Shown here: one piece after another, positions 48,774 through 55,762 of the stretch
How positions within the stretch are numbered: the stretch's first letter is position 1
Layout of the letters: every line of letters begins with the position of its first letter
The notes under the pieces: model-generated
The model's input: the letters and a program-made list of their open reading frames with translations, nothing else
Told to the model about the DNA's origin: nothing
Databases searched by the model: none
Program-made: the position numbers and the translations under genes
NCBI RefSeq assembly: GCF_900111375.1
Contig: NZ_FOHB01000003.1
Span: 248,001-312,000 of the forward strand
DNA from: Pedococcus cremeus
GTDB lineage: Bacteria; Actinomycetota; Actinomycetes; Actinomycetales; Dermatophilaceae
Direction: 5' to 3'
Length of the DNA stretch: 64,000 nt

Positions 48774-49664
48774 ATGACTTCTGCGTCTCCTTTCGGCCGC
48801 GTCGTGACGGCGATGGTGAGCCCGATGCGATCCGACGGCAGCCTGGACCTCGACGCCGCGCAGCGGGTGGCGCAGCACCTGATCGACCACGGCCACGACG
48901 GCATCGTCGTCAACGGCACCACGGGGGAGTCGCCCACGACCACGGACGCGGAGAAGGTCGACCTCATCCGTGCCGTCGTCGAGGTGGTCGGCGACCGGGC
49001 TCGTGTGACTGCCGGCGCGGGCACCAACGACACCGCCCACTCGGTGGAGCTGGCGCGCGCCGCGGAGGCCGCCGGTGCGCACGCCCTGCTGGTGGTGGCC
49101 CCGTACTACAACAAGCCGCCGCAGTCGGGCCTGCGTGCCCACTGCACCGCCGTCGCCGACGCGACGGGGCTGCCCGTGATGCTCTACGACATCCCCGGCC
49201 GCTCCGGCATCCCGTTCGCCACCGAGACGCTCCTCGAGCTTGCCCGCCACCCGAGGATCCGGGCCGTCAAGGACGCCAAGGGCGACCTCTGGGCGGCCAC
49301 CAAGGTCATGTCCGAGACCGACCTGCTCTGGTTCTCCGGCGACGACGTCATGAACCTCTCCCACCTCGCCAACGGCGCCACCGGTGTGGTCAGCGTCGTC
49401 GGCCACGTGGCCGGCGAGGTGTATGCCGAGATGGTCGCCGCGGTGGACAAGGGCGACCTCGCGCGGGCGCGCGAGCTGCACCGACAGGTCGTTCCCGCCG
49501 TGGACGCCATCATGAACATCACCCAGGGCGCCATCATGGCCAAGGCCGCGTTGAAGGAGATCGGCGTGCTCGACTCCGCCGCGGTGCGCCTGCCCCTGGT
49601 CGAAGCCACCCCCGAACAGGCTGCCGCTGTCCGTGGCGGCCTCGACACGTCAGGACTCATGTGA
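48774..49664 (+). CDS. dapA: 4-hydroxy-tetrahydrodipicolinate synthase
   Basis: A 296-residue class I aldolase-like lyase condensing pyruvate with aspartate semialdehyde, the first lysine/diaminopimelate-specific step. GTTGES (pyruvate binding), PYYNKPPQ, Tyr in VMLYDIPGRSG, and the Schiff-base Lys165 in AVKDAKGD are intact. Overlaps the rnj GTG (ATGTGA). dapB is 10 kb upstream. Confidence 0.97.
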   Translation: MTSASPFGRVVTAMVSPMRSDGSLDLDAAQRVAQHLIDHGHDGIVVNGTTGESPTTTDAEKVDLIRAVVEVVGDRARVTAGAGTNDTAHSVELARAAEAAGAHALLVVAPYYNKPPQSGLRAHCTAVADATGLPVMLYDIPGRSGIPFATETLLELARHPRIRAVKDAKGDLWAATKVMSETDLLWFSGDDVMNLSHLANGATGVVSVVGHVAGEVYAEMVAAVDKGDLARARELHRQVVPAVDAIMNITQGAIMAKAALKEIGVLDSAAVRLPLVEATPEQAAAVRGGLDTSGLM

Positions 49665-51346
49665 GCCATCCCCACCCCGAGCTCCCCGCACCTGCCGCGC
49701 TGCCCAAGGGCGGCGTCCGCGTCGTCGCCCTCGGTGGCCTCGGCGAGGTCGGCCGCAACATGGCCGTCATCGAGCACGACGGCCAGCTGCTCGTCATCGA
49801 CTGCGGCGTGCTCTTCCCCGAGGACCACCACCCCGGCGTCGACCTGATCCTGCCGGACTTCGAGTACATCGAGGACCGGCTCGACGACGTCCAGGCGATC
49901 GTGCTGACGCACGGCCACGAGGACCACATCGGCGCCGTGCCCTACCTGCTGAAGCTCAAGCCCGACATCCCGCTGGTCGGTTCGATGCTCACCCTCGCCC
50001 TCGTCGAGGCGAAGCTGCGCGAGCACAAGATCACGCCCTACACCCTCGGGGTCAAGGAGGGGATGCGTGAGCAGCTCGGCGTCTTCGACTGCGAGTTCGT
50101 CGCCGTCAACCACTCCATCCCCGACGCCCTCGCGGTGTTCGTGCGCACCCCGGGCGGGACGATCCTGCACACCGGCGACTTCAAGATGGACCAGCTGCCG
50201 CTCGACGGCCGGCTGACCGACCTGCGCGCCTTCGCCCGTCTCGGCGAGGAGGGCGTCGACCTGTTCATGGTCGACTCCACCAACGCCGAGGTGCCGGGGT
50301 TCACGACCCCCGAGAAGGACATCGCCCCGGCGATCGACAAGGTCTTCCGGCACGCCCGCCGCCGCATCATCGTCGCCTGCTTCTCCTCGCACGTGCACCG
50401 CGTGCAGCAGGTGCTCGACGCCGCGGAGAAGGCCGGCCGCAAGGTCGCGATGGTGGGCCGCTCGATGGTCCGCAACATGACCATCGCGGCCGACCTCGGC
50501 TACCTGCACGTGCCCGACGGCGTGCTGGTCGACGTCAAGCGCCTCGACGACTTCGCCGACAACCAGGTCGTGCTCATCTGCACCGGCTCACAGGGTGAGC
50601 CGATGGCGGCGCTGTCGCGGATGGCCAACCGCGACCACCGGATCGACGTCGGTGAGGGCGACACCGTGCTCATGGCCTCCTCGCTCATCCCCGGCAACGA
50701 GAACGCGGTCTACCGCGTCATCAACGGGCTCATGCGCCTCGGCGCCGACGTCGTGCACAAGGGCAACGCGCGGGTGCACGTCTCGGGCCACGCCAGTGCC
50801 GGCGAGCTCCTGTACTGCTACAACATCGTCAAGCCGCGCAACGTCATGCCGGTCCACGGCGAGTGGCGCCACCTGGTCGCCAACGCCGAGCTGGCCGTGC
50901 AGACGGGCGTCGACCGCGACAACGTCGTGCTCGCCGAGGACGGCGTGGTCGTCGACCTCGTCGACGGGCGGGCCACCATCGCCGGCGCCGTGCCGTGCGG
51001 CTACACCTACGTCGACGGCTCGTCGGTGGGCGAGTTCGACGAGGCGCTGCTCAAGGACCGCCGCATCCTGCGCGACGAGGGCTTCATCTCGGTCATCGTC
51101 GTCATGGACGCCGCCACCGGGAAGATCGCGGCCGGGCCGGAGATCCACGCCCGAGGCTTCGCCGAGGACGACGAGATCTTCAACCAGGTGCGGCCGAAGA
51201 TCGAGCAGGCGCTCGCCGAGGCGACCGGCAAGGGCGTGGCCGACACCCAGCAGCTGGAGAAGGTCGTGCGGCGTGCGGTCGGCGGCTGGGTCGGTGGCAA
51301 GATCCGGCGCCGCCCGATGATCATCCCGGTCGTCATCGAGGCCTGA
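49661..51346 (+). CDS. rnj: ribonuclease J
   Basis: A 561-residue metallo-beta-lactamase/beta-CASP RNase. LTHGHEDHIGAVPYLL (near residue 84) holds the zinc ligands; further ligands in GDFKMDQ and VSGHASAGEL, with a C-terminal domain ending RRPMIIPVVIEA. It is a 5'-3' exo- and endoribonuclease that, with PNPase (pnp here), turns over RNA. GTG 49661 overlaps dapA. It is terminated by a 14-bp perfect hairpin shared with the convergent gene. Confidence 0.96.
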   Translation: MSHPHPELPAPAALPKGGVRVVALGGLGEVGRNMAVIEHDGQLLVIDCGVLFPEDHHPGVDLILPDFEYIEDRLDDVQAIVLTHGHEDHIGAVPYLLKLKPDIPLVGSMLTLALVEAKLREHKITPYTLGVKEGMREQLGVFDCEFVAVNHSIPDALAVFVRTPGGTILHTGDFKMDQLPLDGRLTDLRAFARLGEEGVDLFMVDSTNAEVPGFTTPEKDIAPAIDKVFRHARRRIIVACFSSHVHRVQQVLDAAEKAGRKVAMVGRSMVRNMTIAADLGYLHVPDGVLVDVKRLDDFADNQVVLICTGSQGEPMAALSRMANRDHRIDVGEGDTVLMASSLIPGNENAVYRVINGLMRLGADVVHKGNARVHVSGHASAGELLYCYNIVKPRNVMPVHGEWRHLVANAELAVQTGVDRDNVVLAEDGVVVDLVDGRATIAGAVPCGYTYVDGSSVGEFDEALLKDRRILRDEGFISVIVVMDAATGKIAAGPEIHARGFAEDDEIFNQVRPKIEQALAEATGKGVADTQQLEKVVRRAVGGWVGGKIRRRPMIIPVVIEA

Positions 51347-51356
51347 CGTCCCGTGG

Positions 51357-51410
51357 CTGCGCCGGCCTGGTCAGAGGCTCCTTCGGAACCACACGGCCAG
51401 GCCGGCGCAG
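51357..51410. terminator. bidirectional hairpin after rnj
   Basis: Perfect 14-bp arms CTGCGCCGGCCTGG (51357-51370) and CCAGGCCGGCGCAG (51397-51410), loop 26 bases, overlapping the stop of the convergent membrane gene. Confidence 0.75.
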
Positions 51411-51772
51411 GCGCACGCGAAGAGGGTGCTGACGAAGGTGCCGATGATGAAGCGCTCGGCTGCCGCCGACTTCTTGCCCGCCTGCAGCTCGGGGTAGCGG
51501 GCCAGGCTCTTCACGGCCAGCACGACCGCGATGCCCTCCGGCCAGCCGGCCACGATGGAGGCGTAGATCGCGGTCCGCTCCAGGGCGCCGATCCAGGCGC
51601 CGCCGCGGAGGATCTGCTGGGCGGCCTCCACCGAGTCCACCTCGTCGGTGGGAGCCACGTGGTCGCCGCGGTCGACCTGTCGGAAGACCAGGGTGGTGAG
51701 CAGGCCTCCACCGGCGACCGCGACGACGGCGAGGATGACCACGGCCAGGACCCCTGCCACGGTCAGGCTCAC
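51371..51772 (-). CDS. three-TM membrane protein next to the SatD-like gene
   Basis: A 133-residue protein with hydrophobic segments near residues 3-26, 70-88 and 108-126. Its central part (EAAQQILRGGAWIGALERT) is amphipathic. GTG 51772 overlaps the stop of the SatD-like gene, so both act together. SatD proteins are usually paired with a DUF3307-type membrane protein; this may be an equivalent partner but I cannot confirm the family. Confidence 0.7.
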   Translation of the reverse strand: MSLTVAGVLAVVILAVVAVAGGGLLTTLVFRQVDRGDHVAPTDEVDSVEAAQQILRGGAWIGALERTAIYASIVAGWPEGIAVVLAVKSLARYPELQAGKKSAAAERFIIGTFVSTLFACACAGLAVWFRRSL

Positions 51773-52392
51773 GCGTCCGCCTCGGCGAGGAGGGCCTCGG
51801 CCAGCTCGGCGCCGCGGCGACCCTCCTGGTAGGCCGCTCGGCCCAGCCGCTGGCTCACAGCGGAGGGAGAGATGTCGAGGCGTCCGGCGATGTCCCTGCC
51901 CGACAGGCCCGTCTCCGCCATGTCCACGATCTCCCATCCCTCCGAGGTCCGGCGGCGCAGCAGCACCGTCAGCACCCACAGGGCCGACTCGGCCTGTCGC
52001 GCCCGCTCGGCCTCACCGTAGTGGTGGGCACCGTCACCCCGGAGGACCCGGAGGTCGGCGGGGGAGGAGCGAGCCGCCTCCACGGCCTCCCGGGCGGCCA
52101 GGAAGGCCGGACCCGACGCGGCCCTGGTGGAGGCGGGCAGGGGCAGGTCCACCGGGCCCACACCGAGGCCGACGCGCCAGCTGCCCAGACGCACCAGGGC
52201 GGTCACGGCCCTCACCGCGGCGGCCGGCGAGTTGAGCACTCCCTGGATCTCGTCGCCGACGGTGCGCTCGAAGGGCAGTGCCACACCGGACCCGTCGCCG
52301 CTGCCGAGGACGGAACCGAGCGCGGCGAGGGCCTCCGGGACCCGGTCGCCGTGGCGGGTGCTGCGCTTCTGGTCTGCGGTGAGGACGAACAC
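51769..52392 (-). CDS. SatD-like / winged-helix protein
   Basis: A 207-residue cytoplasmic protein. The N-terminal two thirds (FVLTADQKRSTRHGDRVP, FERTVGDEIQG) match the SatD pattern; the C-terminal part is a helix-turn-helix with GLSGRDIAGRLDISPSAVSQRL. SatD-type proteins regulate or accompany nucleotide-related functions; the true role is unknown. GTG 52392 has TAGGCT six bases upstream. The ATGAAG/CTTCAT inverted repeat at 52423-52442 could be its operator. Confidence 0.7.
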   Translation of the reverse strand: MFVLTADQKRSTRHGDRVPEALAALGSVLGSGDGSGVALPFERTVGDEIQGVLNSPAAAVRAVTALVRLGSWRVGLGVGPVDLPLPASTRAASGPAFLAAREAVEAARSSPADLRVLRGDGAHHYGEAERARQAESALWVLTVLLRRRTSEGWEIVDMAETGLSGRDIAGRLDISPSAVSQRLGRAAYQEGRRGAELAEALLAEADA

Positions 52393-52398
52393 AGGTGA

Positions 52399-52404
52399 AG
52401 CCTA
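52399..52404 (-). promoter_or_regulatory. -10 element TAGGCT, leaderless SatD-like gene
   Basis: Minus-strand TAGGCT six bases before GTG 52392. Upstream is an inverted repeat ATGAAG...CTTCAT (52423-52442). Confidence 0.55.
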
Positions 52405-52489
52405 GAGCATGAACTGCTTTAGATGAAGCCCTGAGACTTCATGTCAGGAGGTTCAGGTCCGAAGCTGCCGGCCTCAGGTCGCCAGGCGC

Positions 52490-53446
52490 TCAGCTGGCGC
52501 AGCGGAAGGTGCGCCGGTAGGCCTGCGGCGTGGTGCCGACCTGGCGGGTGAAGTGGTGGCGCAGGATCGCCGCCGTGCCCAGCCCGGTGCGGCTGGCCAC
52601 CTGCTCCACGGAGGCGTCGGTGTCCTCCAGCAGGCGACGGGCCAGCAGCACGCGCTGGGTGGTCACCCAGGCGTGCGGGGTGGCCCCCGTCTCGGCCCGG
52701 AAGCGGCGGGCGAACGTGCGCTCGGACATCATCGCCCGTCGGGCCAGGGTCTCGACGGACAGGTCGGCGGAGAGGTTCTCGGTGGCCCACTCCAGCACCG
52801 GCTGGAGCGAGTCTGCCTCGACTGCCGGGAGCGGGGCCTCGACGTACTGCCGCTGGCCGCCGTCGCGCTGGGGTGGGACGACCATGCGCCGGGCGATGGT
52901 GGAGGCCGCCGCGGCGCCGAGCTCCTTGCGCACCAGGTGCAGCGTCGCGTCGATGCTGGCTGCCGTGCCGGCGGAGGTGATGACGTTGCCGTCCTCGACG
53001 TAGAGCACGTCGAGGACGACGTCGACCTCCGGGAAGTCCTCGGCCAGCTCCCTGGTGTGCATCCAGTGCGTCGTCGCCCGCCTGCCGTCGAGGACGCCCG
53101 CCTTCCCCAGCGTGAAGGCGCCACTGCACAGGGACATCACCCAGGCACCGCGCTCGACGGCGGCCCGCAGCTGCTCGGCCAACGCCTCGGGTATGCCGCC
53201 GTGGCGCGGACCGGAGGCGGGGACCACGACGAGGTCGGCCTCGGCAAGGCGGTCGAACCCGTGCTCCGCGGTGAGGGTGAAGCCCATCGCGGTCGCGACC
53301 GGGCGCCCCGGCTCCTGGCTGCACACCGCGAAGTCGAAGGAGGGCACACCCTGCTCGCTGCGGTCGATGCCGAACACCTCGCAGGCGACGGCGAACTCGA
53401 ACGGGGAGACGGTGTTGACCAGCGGCACGGCCACGTTGCGCAGCAT
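52490..53446 (-). CDS. GlxA-type AraC-family transcriptional regulator
   Basis: A 318-residue regulator: N-terminal DJ-1/PfpI-like domain (FEFAVACEVFGIDR, VVVPASGPRHGG, and SLCSGAFTLGKAGVLDGRRA with the nucleophile-elbow Cys near residue 105) and a C-terminal AraC helix-turn-helix pair (about residues 215-315, SERTFARRFRAETGATPHAW and SRTGLGTAAILRHHF). The ligand is unknown. It is divergent from a 35-residue membrane protein; TGGCAGAAA/TTTCTGCCA repeats between them are probable operators. Confidence 0.9.
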   Translation of the reverse strand: MLRNVAVPLVNTVSPFEFAVACEVFGIDRSEQGVPSFDFAVCSQEPGRPVATAMGFTLTAEHGFDRLAEADLVVVPASGPRHGGIPEALAEQLRAAVERGAWVMSLCSGAFTLGKAGVLDGRRATTHWMHTRELAEDFPEVDVVLDVLYVEDGNVITSAGTAASIDATLHLVRKELGAAAASTIARRMVVPPQRDGGQRQYVEAPLPAVEADSLQPVLEWATENLSADLSVETLARRAMMSERTFARRFRAETGATPHAWVTTQRVLLARRLLEDTDASVEQVASRTGLGTAAILRHHFTRQVGTTPQAYRRTFRCAS

Positions 53447-53467
53447 GGGCTCAGGCTGCCACAGCGT

Positions 53468-53541
53468 TGGCAGAAAATCTACGGGTCATGGCATTTCTGC
53501 CACTCGTGGCAGGGATCAGGTCAGGCGCACGATATCTGCCA
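53468..53541. promoter_or_regulatory. TGCCA operator cluster between glxA-type gene and small membrane protein
   Basis: Perfect inverted pair TGGCAGAAA (53468-53476) and TTTCTGCCA (53494-53502); an overlapping CTGCCACTCGTGGCAG (53497-53512); a further TCTGCCA ahead of the ATG at 53541; and CTGCCA near 53457. At least five TGCCA half-sites in 90 bp. Confidence 0.65.
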
Positions 53542-53648
53542 TGGGTTCCTTCATCGTCATCGCCATCCTCGTCACCATCGCCATCCTGGCCCCGATCTAC
53601 GGGGTCGACACCCGCTTCGACCGCGACCGCCAGCACCGCTGGTCCTGA
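53541..53648 (+). CDS. 35-residue single-pass membrane protein
   Basis: A short protein: MGSFIVIAILVTIAILAPIY (one transmembrane helix) followed by GVDTRFDRDRQHRWS. The helix plus conserved-looking G-x-D-(S/T)-R acidic-basic tail is a pattern I recall from unannotated small actinobacterial membrane proteins. It sits divergent from and adjacent to a GlxA-type regulator whose operators lie upstream, so it may be the regulated target. Function unknown. The following 97 bp holds CGCAACGGGTC repeats but no gene. Confidence 0.65.
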   Translation: MGSFIVIAILVTIAILAPIYGVDTRFDRDRQHRWS

Positions 53649-53745
53649 CCCGTCGCCGCCGGGTCCCGCGTTTCGCGGCTCGCAACGGGTCACGCGTTCG
53701 CGGCGCACGCAACGGGTCAGGCGCCCCGCCGGACCGTCCAGCGCC

Positions 53746-55155
53746 TCACCAGGGACGCGGCAGCTCCAGGTCGCGCGGGTCCGCCACGGGTGTCCACCCG
53801 TCCGGGCCGTGCTCGTACTCGAACGCGGGTCCCTCCGCCGCGAGTGACGCCAGCGCCGCCAGGAAGCGCTCGACGTGCTCGGGGGTGTTGGCCAGCCCCA
53901 GGCTGACGCGGACGGCGGTCGCCGGCCCCGCGGCATACGGGTCGTCGAGCAGGGCGTCCACCAGCAGGTGGGCGCAGAACTTGCCGTCCCGCACCCCGAT
54001 GCCGTGCTCGGCCGAGAGGGCCGCCGACACCAGTGAGGAGTCGAGCCCCTCGACCGTGAAGGCCGCCACGGGCACCCGCTCGTGGTCGGCGGCGAACAGC
54101 GAGTAGGTCTCGACGCAGTCGATGGCGGCCAGGCCCTCGGCCAGTCGGCGGCCCAGCGCCGCCTCGTGCGCCTCCACGGCGTCGCGGTGCTCGGTGAGCG
54201 CGGCGCAGGCGGCCGCGAGCGCGACGGCGCCGATCACGTTGGGGGAGCCGGCCTCGTGCCGCGCGGCACCTCGCTGCCAGGTCGTGCCGAGCTCGGTGAC
54301 CGCCGCGGTGGCGCCCCCGCCGGCGAGGTATGGCGCCGCCGCGTCGAGCCAGTCACCGCGTCCCGCGAGCACACCCGCGCCGAACGGCGCGTAGAGCTTG
54401 TGGCCGGAGAAGGCGACGTAGTCGACGCCGAGGGCGTCGAGGTCGACCGCGCGGTGCGGGGCGAGCTGCGCGGCGTCGAGGGCTACGCGGGCGCCGTGCC
54501 GACGTGCGACGTCGGCGAGCTCACGCACCGGCCACAGCTCGCCGGTCACGTTCGAGGCGCCGCAGAGCACGACGAGGCGGTTCCGGGCGGTGGACTGCTC
54601 GAGGGCCTGTGCCAGCAGGGCACGCGCGTCGGCGAGGCTGCCGGGCACGGGCAGCCGGGTCGTGCGCCCCTTGGCCCAGGGCAGCAGTGTCGCGTGGTGC
54701 TCGGCCTCGAAGACGAAGACCTCGGTTTCACGGGGGAGCGCGCGGGCGAGCAGGTTGAAGGAGTCGGTGGTGTTGCGGGTGAAGACCACGTGGTCGCCGT
54801 CCCGGGCCCCGACGAAGCGGCGGACCTCCTGGCGCGCTTCCTCGTACCACCGGCTCGTCACGCGCGAGGCGTAGCCGTTGCCCCGGTGCACCGAGGAGTA
54901 GGTGCGCAGCGCGGTGTCGACTGCATGCTTGACCGAGACGAGGGCCGGAGTGGAGGCACCGTGGTCGAGGTTGGCGTAGTCGACCACGGTGCGGTGCACG
55001 GTCGGCACCCCGAGGTCCGCCGAGACCACGGCAGGCAGCTCGGCGAGGGGTACGGGCGTGCCGAAGGACGCGCCGGACACCGGGCGCAGGTGGCGGCGGT
55101 CGTGGCTGCGCCCGGAGGCGGGGTGGTTGCGGCGGCTGGTGCTGGCGATAGACAC
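53746..55155 (-). CDS. class V aminotransferase (cysteine desulfurase-like)
   Basis: A 469-residue PLP enzyme. The cofactor lysine is in FSGHKLYAPFGAGVL near residue 250; VVFTRNTTDSFNLLAR, EHHATLLPW and VALDAAQLAPH are fold-type I class V motifs. It could be a cysteine desulfurase or a sulfur amino acid lyase; the SAM-IV-like riboswitch in its leader points to methionine or sulfur metabolism. GTG 55155 is preceded by GAGGAGAG at a proper distance, the ribosome site that the riboswitch would control. The gene may have a short unstructured C-terminal extension. Confidence 0.85.
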   Translation of the reverse strand: MSIASTSRRNHPASGRSHDRRHLRPVSGASFGTPVPLAELPAVVSADLGVPTVHRTVVDYANLDHGASTPALVSVKHAVDTALRTYSSVHRGNGYASRVTSRWYEEARQEVRRFVGARDGDHVVFTRNTTDSFNLLARALPRETEVFVFEAEHHATLLPWAKGRTTRLPVPGSLADARALLAQALEQSTARNRLVVLCGASNVTGELWPVRELADVARRHGARVALDAAQLAPHRAVDLDALGVDYVAFSGHKLYAPFGAGVLAGRGDWLDAAAPYLAGGGATAAVTELGTTWQRGAARHEAGSPNVIGAVALAAACAALTEHRDAVEAHEAALGRRLAEGLAAIDCVETYSLFAADHERVPVAAFTVEGLDSSLVSAALSAEHGIGVRDGKFCAHLLVDALLDDPYAAGPATAVRVSLGLANTPEHVERFLAALASLAAEGPAFEYEHGPDGWTPVADPRDLELPRPW

Positions 55156-55159
55156 GGGA

Positions 55160-55331
55160 TCTCTCCTCGAGGGTCCGGTGGACCCGAGAAGCGACATGGC
55201 CGCGGGTCCGCGCTTGCCACCTGCGGGCGCAGGTGGCCCGGTCGTCACCCGGAGCACCCCACCGCGGAGGAGGGTTGCTGGCCAGCAAGCCGGGGCTGTG
55301 CGCTGGCACTCATGACCTGTGCGGAACCGTA
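55160..55331 (-). promoter_or_regulatory. SAM-IV-type riboswitch with promoter and expression platform
   Basis: On the minus strand the leader begins GGTCATGAGTGCCAGCG (from 55317), continues with AGCCCCGGCTTGCTGGC, CAGCAACCCTCC and GCGGTGGGGTGCTCCGGG, and closes with GGTGACGACC (to 55240). These blocks and their order match the SAM-IV aptamer of actinobacteria as I remember it. A -10 TACGGT (55326-55331) lies just ahead. After the aptamer, CCACCTGC...GCAGGTGG (about 55218-55237) and a GGGTCC...GGACCC hairpin (55171-55185) adjoin the GAGGAGAG ribosome site, a plausible translational switch. Confidence 0.88.
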
Positions 55332-55749
55332 GCGGGCGATCCGCGCCCGGTGCCACCAGGTGGGCGCCGTGTCCCGGGATCTGAGACCCACCCATGGGGC
55401 GAGTCCAGCCCGTCTCGCGCGGTGTCGTGCTGAGAGCGGCCCGTGTCGGCGCGGAAGTGGCCCGAGCGTGGGCGGGGCCCATGGCCCGCCGGTGGGCTCC
55501 GTGCCCGAGTGCGGACGGGCTCGCGACGCGTGTGTGGCTGGTCCCCTGCGTCGACGCCCCCGCCAGGGCGTCGACGCAGGCCCCGCCAGACGTAGGCACC
55601 AGCGTGTCACGGCCGTCCGTACGCGCGTGGCCTGACCTGCGGAAATGGCAGCATCCCGCCACCTTCCTCAGCCGTTCGGGGGAGGCCGACAGGCCGAAGA
55701 AACGCTCCCTGTGGCGCGTGTGACGCGTGTGCCCGAAGGGGTCATCGCG
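55332..55749. other. intergenic region with a perfect 15-bp hairpin
   Basis: About 420 bp with no convincing gene between the riboswitch promoter and the ftsK promoter. It contains a perfect hairpin, CCTGCGTCGACGCCC (55545-55559) and GGGCGTCGACGCAGG (55566-55580), loop CCGCCA, flanked by GCTGGT (about 55537-55542) and ACCAGC (about 55598-55603) that could extend it. It might be a small RNA or a terminator. All open frames here have atypical composition and no family. Confidence 0.5.
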
Positions 55750-55755
55750 TACCGT
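55750..55755 (+). promoter_or_regulatory. -10 element TACCGT, leaderless ftsK
   Basis: TACCGT, seven bases before ATG 55763. Confidence 0.5.
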
Positions 55756-55762
55756 GAGAAGC

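Noticed and set aside
55394-55723. Possible 109-codon gene between the riboswitch and ftsK
   Set aside because: No ribosome site, composition unlike the neighbours and it runs through the perfect hairpin.
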